This document shows, one piece after another, positions 1-7,747 of a stretch of 42,568 bases of DNA (position 1 is the first letter of the stretch; every line of letters begins with the position of its first letter). The translations under genes and the position numbers were made by a program. The DNA is taken from the NCBI GenBank assembly GCA_003281645.1, contig QCBJ01000010.1, forward strand, positions 1 to 42,568, read 5' to 3'. Source of the DNA: Prochlorococcus sp. AG-347-G20 (GTDB lineage: Bacteria; Cyanobacteriota; Cyanobacteriia; PCC-6307; Cyanobiaceae). Below the pieces are notes generated by a model. The model did no database searches. It saw only the letters and a list, made by a program, of their open reading frames with translations, and had not been told where the DNA came from.

Positions 1-144
1 AAAATGCATCTAAAAGATTTGAGGCAAAACTTAAAGAAAATGCATTTAGAAGTTACGGAAGAATTAATATTACCGAAGCCAGGTGATGTAAAAGACTTGA
101 TGAATAAAATGGATAAACTATTAAAATTGATAGAATCAAAATAA
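1..144 (+). CDS. 3' end of a truncated gene, C-terminal helical tail
   Basis: An open frame enters from the left edge and ends at the TAA at 142-144. The visible tail is charged and helical, with a PKPGDVKDLMNKMDKLLKLIESK-type ending (key residues K-P-G-D then Leu/Met heptads). This resembles the C-terminal coiled tail of small cyanobacterial phasin-like proteins, but that is only an impression. A second frame (positions 3-86) is also protein-like, so the frame assignment is not certain. The start lies outside the window. Confidence 0.4.
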   Translation, partial: KMHLKDLRQNLKKMHLEVTEELILPKPGDVKDLMNKMDKLLKLIESK

Positions 145-185
145 ACTATAATTTAAATAATTAAGAATCATCAAAAGTTAAAAAA

Positions 186-536
186 ATGAAAATAATAAAA
201 CAATTTCCATTGATAATTCTAATTGTAATTTTCTTAATTTCTTGTAAGACATCAACGAATAAAGAGTATCCTATAAATAATTTGGAAAAAAATATTGAGG
301 AGAATCCTAATTCAGAAAAGAAAAGGATGGAAATAAAGTTTTCGTGTGGAGAAGATGGTATTTCAGAATACTTAGATGATGGATGGAATATTATAAGAGA
401 AGATTCCCAAGAAAAAATTTGCACATGGAAATCTGTTCCTGCCACAAAAGACTGTAATATGGAAAAAGATAAAGGATGTAAAATAACACAGCCAGATAAA
501 ATAGGTAAAGAGAAAATTTATTTATTGGAAAAATAA
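186..536 (+). CDS. Small putative lipoprotein
   Basis: This is a 116-residue protein of unknown function. The N-terminus is a lipoprotein signal peptide: Lys at residues 2 and 5, a hydrophobic core (about 9-18) and a lipobox ending LISC, so Cys20 is the predicted lipidated residue. The mature part is hydrophilic and acidic, with several Cys (CGED, CTWKS, CNMEKDKGCK) that could form disulfides in the periplasm. A long antisense frame over the same bases is a shadow. I do not recognise a family. Confidence 0.7.
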   Translation: MKIIKQFPLIILIVIFLISCKTSTNKEYPINNLEKNIEENPNSEKKRMEIKFSCGEDGISEYLDDGWNIIREDSQEKICTWKSVPATKDCNMEKDKGCKITQPDKIGKEKIYLLEK

Positions 537-545
537 ATTTAATAT

Positions 546-668
546 ATGACTCCAAACTCAGAACACTTAGTTGATTTAATTTTTAAGAGATTAAAAAACT
601 ATAAGAATAAAAAAATATTTTTAGAAAAAGAAAGTTTGAATAAATTTATTCTTTCTCTTTTCAAATAA
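546..668 (+). CDS. Hypothetical 40-residue basic peptide
   Basis: An ATG frame of 40 codons encodes a Lys-rich amphipathic peptide beginning MTPNSEHLVDLIFKRLKNYK. It starts ten bases after the lipoprotein gene on the same strand, so the two could be cotranscribed. No function is recognised. It is listed because size, position and composition fit the small genes typical of this genus, but length alone does not prove coding. Confidence 0.4.
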   Translation: MTPNSEHLVDLIFKRLKNYKNKKIFLEKESLNKFILSLFK

Positions 669-732
669 AATGAATGCAGGAGTTATTTAAGTTAACTGCT
701 ATATTTAAATAAATTTTATAATTAAAAAAAGT

Positions 733-828
733 ATGTATAATTTTTCTTCATTAACCGTTATCTTGGCAATTATATTCATTGCAAGTCTTTATTTTTTATT
801 TAGGGTTACATCTAGCACAAAGAACTAA
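733..828 (+). CDS. Hypothetical 31-residue single-helix membrane peptide
   Basis: The ATG start gives MYNFSSLTVILAIIF..., one hydrophobic helix (about residues 7-24) followed by a short polar tail with Arg and Lys. The size and layout recall small photosystem or cytochrome b6f subunits, but it does not match the sequences of PetM, PetN, PsbM or Psb30 as I know them. Function unknown. Confidence 0.45.
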   Translation: MYNFSSLTVILAIIFIASLYFLFRVTSSTKN

Positions 829-849
829 AAAATATTTTTAAATTCATTC

Positions 850-1032
850 TTAGATGATCGGATCATCTCTTAGTAGTAAAACCGTATGCTTATTTAAACC
901 ATCATTAATCCATTCCTTATATTCTTCTAGGACACACTTTTTATCAGAATTATCTAGTAAGTTTATTCTTTGTTTTGCATTCTCTAAAGCCAACTTAATA
1001 CAGAATTTATAATCATTGGAGTTTTCTTGCAT
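850..1032 (-). CDS. Small conserved-looking hypothetical protein
   Basis: This is a 60-residue soluble, mainly helical protein starting MQENSNDYKFCIKLALENAK and ending with LLLRDDPII. It contains two Cys. There is no membrane segment and no recognised domain. It stands alone on the minus strand between plus-strand small genes. Confidence 0.55.
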   Translation of the reverse strand: MQENSNDYKFCIKLALENAKQRINLLDNSDKKCVLEEYKEWINDGLNKHTVLLLRDDPII

Positions 1033-1174
1033 AAGTTTTTATTAAATTTTAGTGATAATAATTTCTTATTCTGTATAGAAAATTACAATAATAAGCGTTG
1101 CTTTAATAAGAGTATCAAGCAATACGGAAGAATTTTTAATATATTTGGGATAATAATTTTTTATAAAAAATCCT

Positions 1175-1369
1175 ATGTCATACGAAGCAGGCAGTAAAGA
1201 ATGTAGACATTTAATTGAAGCCAAAGAAAGCCTTCTATCAACATTAGATGCGTTAAGTAATATAAATTCGACCGATTTAATACAAAATCAAATTAAAAAA
1301 ATTTACAATGAATTAGAGCAGATGCACGATAATAGAAAAAAAATAGAATCAGCTACAAGTTATCTTTAA
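1175..1369 (+). CDS. Small helical hypothetical protein
   Basis: This is a 64-residue protein beginning MSYEAGSKECRHLIEAKESL. It is predicted to be two amphipathic helices (a helical hairpin or short coiled coil) with regular Leu/Ile spacing. There is no signal peptide. Function unknown. It is convergent with the next minus-strand gene at 1394. Confidence 0.55.
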   Translation: MSYEAGSKECRHLIEAKESLLSTLDALSNINSTDLIQNQIKKIYNELEQMHDNRKKIESATSYL

Positions 1370-1393
1370 TATATTAAAATTTATTGAAAGTTT

Positions 1394-1591
1394 TCAGAAT
1401 TGGCTTTTAATCTTCGTTACTTTTTTTTCTGATAATAAATCCAATAAAGCATCAAGTTGTGAGATTACTTCCTTTGCTTCATTAATATCTGGCAACAAAT
1501 CTTCTTTGATGAGCATTTGATGCATTTCTCTAAGTTCTAACCTTATATATCTAAGGTGAGAACATACTTCCTCTCTCTTAGTTGCACTCAT
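1394..1591 (-). CDS. Small helical hypothetical protein
   Basis: This 65-residue protein starts MSATKREEVCSHLRYIRLEL. The charged, leucine-rich pattern suggests two helices and possible self-association. No enzyme motif is visible. The composition (acidic centre, basic end) is that of a soluble protein. Function unknown. Confidence 0.55.
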   Translation of the reverse strand: MSATKREEVCSHLRYIRLELREMHQMLIKEDLLPDINEAKEVISQLDALLDLLSEKKVTKIKSQF

Positions 1592-1727
1592 ATTTCCTTT
1601 ATATTCTTTACATTATACAATACGATCTTTTTTGACTACCATAACAATTTTGTTAAATTGAATATTTTTTTCAACCCCAATAAAGTATCAAAATCTTTTA
1701 ACGTTGCGTTGTAGTAATATATCCTTC

Positions 1728-1901
1728 ATGAAAAAGAAAAAATCAAAAAAAATCCAACTCAATTCAAATTTAAAAGATCAAAAATTAGGTCAAACAAAAA
1801 ATTCTGCAAAATTAGTACTGTTTGTTTTTGGGATAGGTCCAATTATTGGCATAATAATATTTTTATACAGTAAGGGTTTTTTTAATTCACCAAATATTTA
1901 A
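1728..1901 (+). CDS. Small membrane protein with basic N-terminus
   Basis: The chosen ATG at 1728 gives a 57-residue protein: a strongly basic N-terminus (MKKKKSKKIQ), a polar linker and one transmembrane helix (about residues 32-50, LVLFVFGIGPIIGIIIF). An in-frame TTG at 1704 would add eight residues but is a poorer start. The positive N-terminus suggests it faces the cytoplasm. The layout resembles the cyanobacterial small PAM68-like or DUF-type membrane proteins, but I cannot assign it. Confidence 0.55.
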   Translation: MKKKKSKKIQLNSNLKDQKLGQTKNSAKLVLFVFGIGPIIGIIIFLYSKGFFNSPNI

Positions 1902-1957
1902 GTCTTGTGTAATTCAAATGAATTTGAAATAATTAATTTAATAAAATTTTAGAATAA

Positions 1958-2161
1958 TTATTGAAATTTTTTTAATGAAAATATCCTAAATTCTGCCATC
2001 TTTCTAGCATTTTCTGGATTAGAGATTAAAAAAGGGTGGTCTGATAAAAGTTCAAATACCTTATCTATCTTGTACCGTATATCATCACAATCAATATTTT
2101 CCCATTCCTCATCAAATGACATTGCAAAGCTATCAGCATTATCATATAGTTTATCTTTCAT
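1958..2161 (-). CDS. Small acidic hypothetical protein
   Basis: This is a 67-residue soluble protein starting MKDKLYDNADSFAMSFDEEW, acidic in its first half and basic at the C-terminus. It has no signal or membrane segment and no recognised family. Confidence 0.55.
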   Translation of the reverse strand: MKDKLYDNADSFAMSFDEEWENIDCDDIRYKIDKVFELLSDHPFLISNPENARKMAEFRIFSLKKFQ

Positions 2162-2390
2162 AATATTTGGAATTTAAATAAAGAAAATTTCAGAAATCCG
2201 AACAAATCTGAAATAGTAATTAGAAGAAGCATATAAAACTATCCTCATGACTATTTGAGAAATAACTTTGTATGAGTGTTCTTTAAAATTATACTTTAAT
2301 CTCATTTTTAAAATTTATAAATAAGTACTATTAATCAAAATCTGATTACATTTGACAGAAGTGTTACAATATTGACATATATAAAGACTA

Positions 2391-2759
2391 ATGGAAAATA
2401 AAGTTAAAAGAATAGGATATCTCCCTAGAAAAAGAGTACTTGAAATTATTGATGAAATATCCAAGAGCGAATCTATAAGTAGATCTAAGGTAGTTGGAAT
2501 ATTAGTTGAGGAAGCATTAGATGCTAGAGGAATTGCGAATTTTGGATATAGTAACATCAGTAAGTCAAATATATACAAGTCGGATAATTTTAAAGATCTC
2601 CAAAAGGAGAATTCCCAATTAAAAGATGCTGAAGACGAATTTGTTGATGATAGTGGGTACACAGTTTCATCTCACAAAACTTTAGACCGCTCAATATCTT
2701 CTGCAGATATTGAATTAGCAAATAAAATAAATATTCTTAAGGAATCAGGATTAATATGA
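2391..2759 (+). CDS. Ribbon-helix-helix (CopG-like) DNA-binding protein
   Basis: This is a 122-residue protein. Residues about 6-47 fit the ribbon-helix-helix fold: a short beta stretch (KRIGYLP), helix A (RKRVLEIIDEISKS), the turn SISRS, then helix B (KVVGILVEEALDARG). The rest is polar and possibly disordered, ending in a short helix. RHH proteins bind DNA as dimers and usually repress nearby genes or act as antitoxins. No toxin-like partner is adjacent; the next gene (2890) is a DUF2130 protein. Upstream, a TTGACA at 2352-2357 and a TACAAT at 2365-2370 are possible promoter elements, and the repeats ATTACATT (2345) and GTTACAAT (2363) recur with an 18-base period, which could be an operator. 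Confidence 0.65.
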   Translation: MENKVKRIGYLPRKRVLEIIDEISKSESISRSKVVGILVEEALDARGIANFGYSNISKSNIYKSDNFKDLQKENSQLKDAEDEFVDDSGYTVSSHKTLDRSISSADIELANKINILKESGLI

Positions 2760-2889
2760 CTTTTGTTGAGTAATTATTTTATTTTTTAATGCATAACATT
2801 GGATCATTGTTTATTCTTAGTCAAGAAAATATTCTTTTTACATAATTTGAATATTAAATCCTTTCTAATATTAATTCTGTAATTAAAAA

Positions 2890-4209
2890 ATGAAAGATAT
2901 TAAATGTCCTTCATGCGGCAAAACTTTCCGTATTGATCCAAGCAGCTTTGAAGAAATACTTCTTCAGATAAAAGACGAAGAATTTAACAAACAAATAAAA
3001 GAAAGACTTATCTTGGCTGAAGAAGATAATAAAAAAGCGTTGGAAATATTAAAACGTGAATTAAAAATACAGTTAATAGAGCAAAATCGCATTAAAGAGT
3101 CTGAGATCCAAACTCTTGAATCTAAATTAAAAATAGCTGATGAAAAGAAAACAAATGCACTCAATGATTTAAAAAATCAAGCAACAAATAAAATTAATTC
3201 ATTGAATAATGAATTAATCAAGTTGAAGGATGAAATCAAAAACCAGTCTTTAATTTCAGAATTATCTTTAAAAAACAAAGTAAGTGAAGCTGTTAATTAT
3301 TTAGAAAAAGAGAACTCTACATTAACAAATTCCATTGAAAAGATGAAACTTGAACATTCAATTAATGAAAAATTAATTGAAGAAAAGTTTAAAAGCAAAA
3401 TTAGTGAAAGGGATATGACCATTCAGGAATTAAGAGAAATGAAGTCTAGATTATCTACAAAGATGGTAGGGGAAACCTTAGAAATCCATTGCGAAACCCA
3501 ATTTAATCTTAATCGTGCGTCAGCGTTTAAAAACTCATATTTCGAAAAGGATAATGATGCCTCTACTGGAAGTAAAGGGGACTATATATTTAGAGAATTT
3601 GATGAAAATAAAACAGAAGTAGTATCAATAATGTTTGAAATGAAGAATGAAAGTTTAAATGGAACTAATAAAAGAAAAAACGAAGATTTCTTAAAAGAAT
3701 TAGATAAAGATAGAAGGCAAAAATCTTGTGAATACGCAGTGCTCGTGTCGCTTCTAGAACCAGATAGTGAACTTTATAATGCAGGAATAGTAGACGTGTC
3801 TCATAGATTTCCAAAGATGTATGTCATAAGACCGCAATTTTTCTTGCCCATTATTTCTCTGCTAAGAAATGCATCTATGGAAACCTTAAAATACAAATCG
3901 CAAATTGATTTAATGAGACGAGAGAATTACGACATAACTAATTTTGAAAGTACTCTTGAGCAATTCAAAAATGCAGTAGGTAAAAATGTTTCACTTGCCC
4001 AGGATAGATTTAATGATGCAATTTCAGAAATTGATAAATCAATAACCCATTTACAAAAAACCAAAGAAGCTTTAATTCTTTCGAAAAAACATCTTTTATC
4101 TGCTGACAGCAAATCTCAAGATTTGACAGTAAAGAAATTAACTAGAAATAACCCAACCATGAAGAAAAAGTTTAATGATTTAAATAATTTCGAAGATGAA
4201 GTGGCCTAA
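2890..4209 (+). CDS. DUF2130 protein, coiled coil plus PD-(D/E)XK-like nuclease core
   Basis: This is a 439-residue protein with the DUF2130 layout. An N-terminal zinc-ribbon half-site (KCPSCGKTFRI, residues 4-14) is followed by a long coiled coil (about 20-180). A conserved core (about 185-330) contains the GETLEIHCETQFN stretch, then SKGDYIFRE and FEMKNE. In that core the Asp of GDY and the Glu-X-Lys of FEMKN line up with the D...EXK pattern of PD-(D/E)XK nucleases, the superfamily to which DUF2130 has been assigned. A second coiled coil follows at the C-terminus. The architecture parallels RmuC, another coiled-coil nuclease-like protein. It lies upstream of the repair operon at 5121 on the same strand. 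The biochemical activity is an inference. Confidence 0.8.
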   Translation: MKDIKCPSCGKTFRIDPSSFEEILLQIKDEEFNKQIKERLILAEEDNKKALEILKRELKIQLIEQNRIKESEIQTLESKLKIADEKKTNALNDLKNQATNKINSLNNELIKLKDEIKNQSLISELSLKNKVSEAVNYLEKENSTLTNSIEKMKLEHSINEKLIEEKFKSKISERDMTIQELREMKSRLSTKMVGETLEIHCETQFNLNRASAFKNSYFEKDNDASTGSKGDYIFREFDENKTEVVSIMFEMKNESLNGTNKRKNEDFLKELDKDRRQKSCEYAVLVSLLEPDSELYNAGIVDVSHRFPKMYVIRPQFFLPIISLLRNASMETLKYKSQIDLMRRENYDITNFESTLEQFKNAVGKNVSLAQDRFNDAISEIDKSITHLQKTKEALILSKKHLLSADSKSQDLTVKKLTRNNPTMKKKFNDLNNFEDEVA

Positions 4210-4305
4210 TTAAAAAAGTTTATGAAATTAATAATAGTTAAAAATATATTTAATTTATAACTTATAAATATAGTATAAATAATAAATTACATAGTAAAAA
4301 AAATA

Positions 4306-4587
4306 ATGTCTATCAACACCCCTATTTTTAGTATTGCCAAAGATCTTAATGTCGAAAGTAATAGAATATTATTAGCATGCAAGAAACTTGGAATCAACGC
4401 AAAAGGTGCGACAAAAAGATTAAATGAAGAAGAATTAAAAAAAATTAAAAGTTATTTTGAAACGGGCAAAAATGTGTCCGATGAAGTGATCAACTTAAAT
4501 AAAGTTAAAACCAAAAGCAGTTCTAAAAAAATTGTAGAAAAAGTAAAGGTAAAATATTTTGCAAACAGACTTATTCGCAAATCTTAA
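4306..4587 (+). CDS. Free-standing IF-2 N-terminal-like domain protein
   Basis: This is a 93-residue protein. Residues about 6-52 match the IF2_N small domain (IFSIAKDLNVESNRILLACKKLGI ... LNEEELKKI), the helical module found at the N-terminus of bacterial translation initiation factor IF-2. The GTPase and later domains are absent and the rest is a basic Lys-rich tail, so this is not InfB itself. It may bind RNA or the ribosome, or have been recruited for another role. It sits between the DUF2130 gene and the repair operon on the same strand. Confidence 0.7.
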   Translation: MSINTPIFSIAKDLNVESNRILLACKKLGINAKGATKRLNEEELKKIKSYFETGKNVSDEVINLNKVKTKSSSKKIVEKVKVKYFANRLIRKS

Positions 4588-4671
4588 ATAAAAATAATTT
4601 TTTCTAATTACTTAAAGGAATAAGCCACAGAAGAAAAAAATAATAAATTATCATAAGTAAAAATACTTAAA

Positions 4672-5085
4672 ATGAGCTTAAGCAAAATTTTAAATTCTCT
4701 TGAGAAATCTTGGGAAAGAGATCATATTCTTTTAAATTTAAAGAAGGGGTTGGGAACAGATGAGATAGTTAATGAATTTCTTGTGAAAAACGAAAGCAAA
4801 ATTAAAGAATTAAACTCTTTGTTAAGACCTGAAGATATTGATTTATTAAATCAAGTAGAAAAACTATCAACTTGTGAATCCAAATTAATAAATGAGATTA
4901 AAAATTTAAATTACTTAAAAAATAATGAACATAATGACATTCTGAATCAGAAAAAAATTGTGCCCTCTAATAGAGTTTCTTTTAACAAAATTAGTTTATT
5001 CATGATTAATTGGAGTAATAAATTTGTAGTTATTGCTTTACTAACAATTTCAGCCATAGCTTTATCAAAACAAGCGTGGGCATAA
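4672..5085 (+). CDS. Tail-anchored-like membrane protein with helical cytosolic part
   Basis: This is a 137-residue protein starting MSLSKILNSLEKSWERDHIL. The first about 110 residues are hydrophilic and helical. One transmembrane helix lies near the C-terminus (about 118-132, KFVVIALLTISAIALS), followed by only KQAWA. That resembles a tail-anchored topology. It ends 35 bases before the exonuclease gene that opens the repair operon, so cotranscription is possible. Function unknown. Confidence 0.65.
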   Translation: MSLSKILNSLEKSWERDHILLNLKKGLGTDEIVNEFLVKNESKIKELNSLLRPEDIDLLNQVEKLSTCESKLINEIKNLNYLKNNEHNDILNQKKIVPSNRVSFNKISLFMINWSNKFVVIALLTISAIALSKQAWA

Positions 5086-5120
5086 TTAGCTAAATTAACT
5101 TCATTGTAAGAGATGTAGTT

Positions 5121-6107
5121 TTGAGAACTAAACAAGAATATTTAATTAGATATAAAGATGGAAATCTTTATTGTGAACTTGCTGATATTTGGATTGATCC
5201 AAGCAAGCCAGTAAAAAAGGCGTTAATAACTCATGCTCATTTTGATCACTTTACATTTGGCTGTGAAGAATACATTTCTACTAAGGAAACTGCGATACTT
5301 CTTAAAGAAAGAGTTGGAGATAATATCAAAATTAAGACTTTTGAATATGGAGAAGAATTTAAAATAAATGGCATTAATATCTCTTTTCACCCATCCGGTC
5401 ATATCCTTGGATCTAGTCAAATAAGGTTTATGTTTGCTGAAGAAAAATGGTTAATTTCAGGTGACTTTAAACTTCAAAAAGATGAGACTTGCAAACAATA
5501 TGAAATAGTAAAAACTGATTATTTAATAAGTGAATGTACTTTTGGTTTGCCAATATTTAAGTGGGATGAATCAAATAAAATAGCAAATGATATTTCAAAA
5601 TGGATAACTAATTCACCGGAAAAAACTTCTTTACTTTTCTGCTATTCACTTGGAAAAGCTCAGAGATTATTAAACGAAATTAATAACACAAATTTTAAAG
5701 GCAAAATTTATTCCCATGGCAGTATTCATAAAATGAACAATAGTTATAGGGAACTTGGAATAGATATTAAAAATACAATAAAAATCGAAAATAAAAAAAA
5801 GATAGATGAACTTAAGGGCAGTCTAATATTATTACCACCATCTTTAAGTAAGGGCACTTATCTAAAAAATTTCAAAAATATTCAAACAGCTTTCGCTAGT
5901 GGATGGATGTCTATAAGAGCTCTAAGAAAAAGATCAGGATATGACAAAGGGTTCGCAATATCTGATCATGCAGATTGGGATGGAATTCTGGAAGTAGTAA
6001 AAAAGTCAGAAGCAAAAAATGTATTTTTTCATCATGGAGATAGTGAAGCCATAAGTAAATATTTAGTTGAAAAGGAATCAATAAATGTTCTTTTCTTCGG
6101 TAAATAA
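5121..6107 (+). CDS. Ligase-associated DNA exonuclease (metallo-beta-lactamase fold)
   Basis: This is a 328-residue protein of the metallo-beta-lactamase/beta-CASP class. The zinc-binding motif HAHFDH is at about residues 37-42, followed by the HPSGHILGS histidine, the SGDFKL aspartate and SDHADW near the C-terminus. The size and motif set fit the ligase-associated DNA exonuclease family, which is encoded with an ATP-dependent ligase, a DEXH helicase and PdeM. The start is a TTG; no better ATG lies before the first beta strand. The ligase gene follows after two bases, so this is the first gene of a four-gene operon for a predicted DNA-damage response. Confidence 0.88.
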   Translation: MRTKQEYLIRYKDGNLYCELADIWIDPSKPVKKALITHAHFDHFTFGCEEYISTKETAILLKERVGDNIKIKTFEYGEEFKINGINISFHPSGHILGSSQIRFMFAEEKWLISGDFKLQKDETCKQYEIVKTDYLISECTFGLPIFKWDESNKIANDISKWITNSPEKTSLLFCYSLGKAQRLLNEINNTNFKGKIYSHGSIHKMNNSYRELGIDIKNTIKIENKKKIDELKGSLILLPPSLSKGTYLKNFKNIQTAFASGWMSIRALRKRSGYDKGFAISDHADWDGILEVVKKSEAKNVFFHHGDSEAISKYLVEKESINVLFFGK

Positions 6108-6109
6108 AT

Positions 6110-7747
6110 ATGAGCTTAAAAAAGTTTTCAGAATTATTTGTAGATTTAGATTCAAGTAACAGTACAAATAATAAAATTGAAGTTTTAAAGAATTATTTTT
6201 TTTCTAATGATCCAATAGATAATTCATGGGCAATATATTTACTTACTGGGAAAAGTAATAAGAGATTTATTAGTGGAAGATATTTAAAAAATCTTTTTTC
6301 TCAAATATATGAATATCCTGTATGGTTAATTGATACATGCTATTTAAAAGTTGGTGATTCTGCTGAGGTAATAACGTTATTACTTAAAAATAAAAGTACT
6401 TCCAGAAAAAAGGAATTATCAAATATAAGTCTCAATGAATTACTAAGCAAAACAATACCTGATTTATCAAAACTTAATGAGGAGGAAAAAAATTTACAAA
6501 TTAAAAATATTTGGGAAAGATTACCGGAAGATTACCATTTAATTTTCAACAAAATTCTTACAGGCACTTTTAGAGTAGGAGTCTCTATCGGATTAATTAC
6601 AAAATCAATATCAAAACTAATTAATATTGATGAAGAAATTATTTCTCATAGATTGATGGGTAATTTCAAGCCTTCAATTGATTCATATGAATTTTTAATT
6701 AATAAGAACATCAATCTTGAAGAATTAAATTCCAAACCATTTCCATTTCTTCTAGCGAATACTATTGAAGATAAAATCTTCAAAAATTCAATAAATGATT
6801 TTCAATTTGAATGGAAATACGACGGTATAAGGCTGCAATTAATTAAAAGGTCAGGCAATATTTCGTTATGGACAAGAGGACAAGAATTAGTCAATGAATC
6901 TTTTCCAGAATTAGTAGAGAAAATGTCCCATATAAAAGATGATTTTGTTCTTGATGGGGAATTATTAGTTTGGAATTTTAAAGAACAAATTGCCTTTGAT
7001 TTTTCTTTACTTCAAAAAAGAATAAATAGAAAGTCTCCTACTAGATCAATCCAAATTAAATATCCAATTATTTTTATTGCTTATGATCTTTTAGAGATTA
7101 ATGGAAGAGATATAAGAGAAATTAAACTAGAAAATAGAAGAATTGAGTTAGAAAAATATTTTTCAAAATGGCAAAATAAAACTGAGAATAATATCTCTGA
7201 TATTTTTAAAATATGTGATTTAATCTTTCCTAATGATTGGCCTGATGCTTTAACTTATAAAGAAAAATCTCGAGAAAATAATACTGAAGGATTAATAATT
7301 AAAAAAAAGACTTCTATATACTCCTCTGGTAGAAAAAAAGGTATTTGGTGGAAATATAAAGTTGATCCTATGCAACTGGATGCTGTTCTAATTTACGCTA
7401 AGGGCGGTAGCGGTAGAAGAGCTGGTCTTTACACAGATTACAGTTTTGCATTATGGAAAGACGAAGAATTAATTAAATTTGCAAGTGCATATTCTGGTTT
7501 AACGAATTTTGAGATTAAAGAGCTAGATAAATGGATAAGGAAAAATACAATAGAAAAATTTGGTCCTGTTCGATCGTTAAAACCAGAAATGGTTTTCGAA
7601 ATATCTTTTGAGAAAATACAAATTTCAAAACGTCATAAATCTGGCATAGCAGTAAGATTTCCAAGAATAACAAAATGGAGAAAAGATAAAAAAATCAATG
7701 ATGCAGATAGCCTAGAGAATGCTTATGAACTGATGAAAAAAATATAA
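6110..7747 (+). CDS. ATP-dependent DNA ligase (repair-cassette type)
   Basis: This 545-residue ligase seals nicks using ATP. It has an N-terminal DNA-binding helical domain (about 1-200). The nucleotidyltransferase domain carries motif I EWKYDGIRLQ (Lys forms the AMP adduct, about residue 239), RGQELV, the DGELLVW motif, EGLIIKKK (motif IV) and WWKYKVDP (motif V). A C-terminal OB-fold ends with a RFPRITKWR motif. The length and order match the bacterial ligases found with an exonuclease, helicase and PdeM. Its stop overlaps the helicase start by one base, indicating translational coupling. It is distinct from the replicative NAD+-dependent LigA, which is not in this window. Confidence 0.9.
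   Translation: MSLKKFSELFVDLDSSNSTNNKIEVLKNYFFSNDPIDNSWAIYLLTGKSNKRFISGRYLKNLFSQIYEYPVWLIDTCYLKVGDSAEVITLLLKNKSTSRKKELSNISLNELLSKTIPDLSKLNEEEKNLQIKNIWERLPEDYHLIFNKILTGTFRVGVSIGLITKSISKLINIDEEIISHRLMGNFKPSIDSYEFLINKNINLEELNSKPFPFLLANTIEDKIFKNSINDFQFEWKYDGIRLQLIKRSGNISLWTRGQELVNESFPELVEKMSHIKDDFVLDGELLVWNFKEQIAFDFSLLQKRINRKSPTRSIQIKYPIIFIAYDLLEINGRDIREIKLENRRIELEKYFSKWQNKTENNISDIFKICDLIFPNDWPDALTYKEKSRENNTEGLIIKKKTSIYSSGRKKGIWWKYKVDPMQLDAVLIYAKGGSGRRAGLYTDYSFALWKDEELIKFASAYSGLTNFEIKELDKWIRKNTIEKFGPVRSLKPEMVFEISFEKIQISKRHKSGIAVRFPRITKWRKDKKINDADSLENAYELMKKI

Noticed and set aside
3..86. Alternative protein-like frame at the left edge
   Set aside because: It ends at 86 while the other frame continues as a typical helical tail to 144; without upstream sequence the longer one is preferred.
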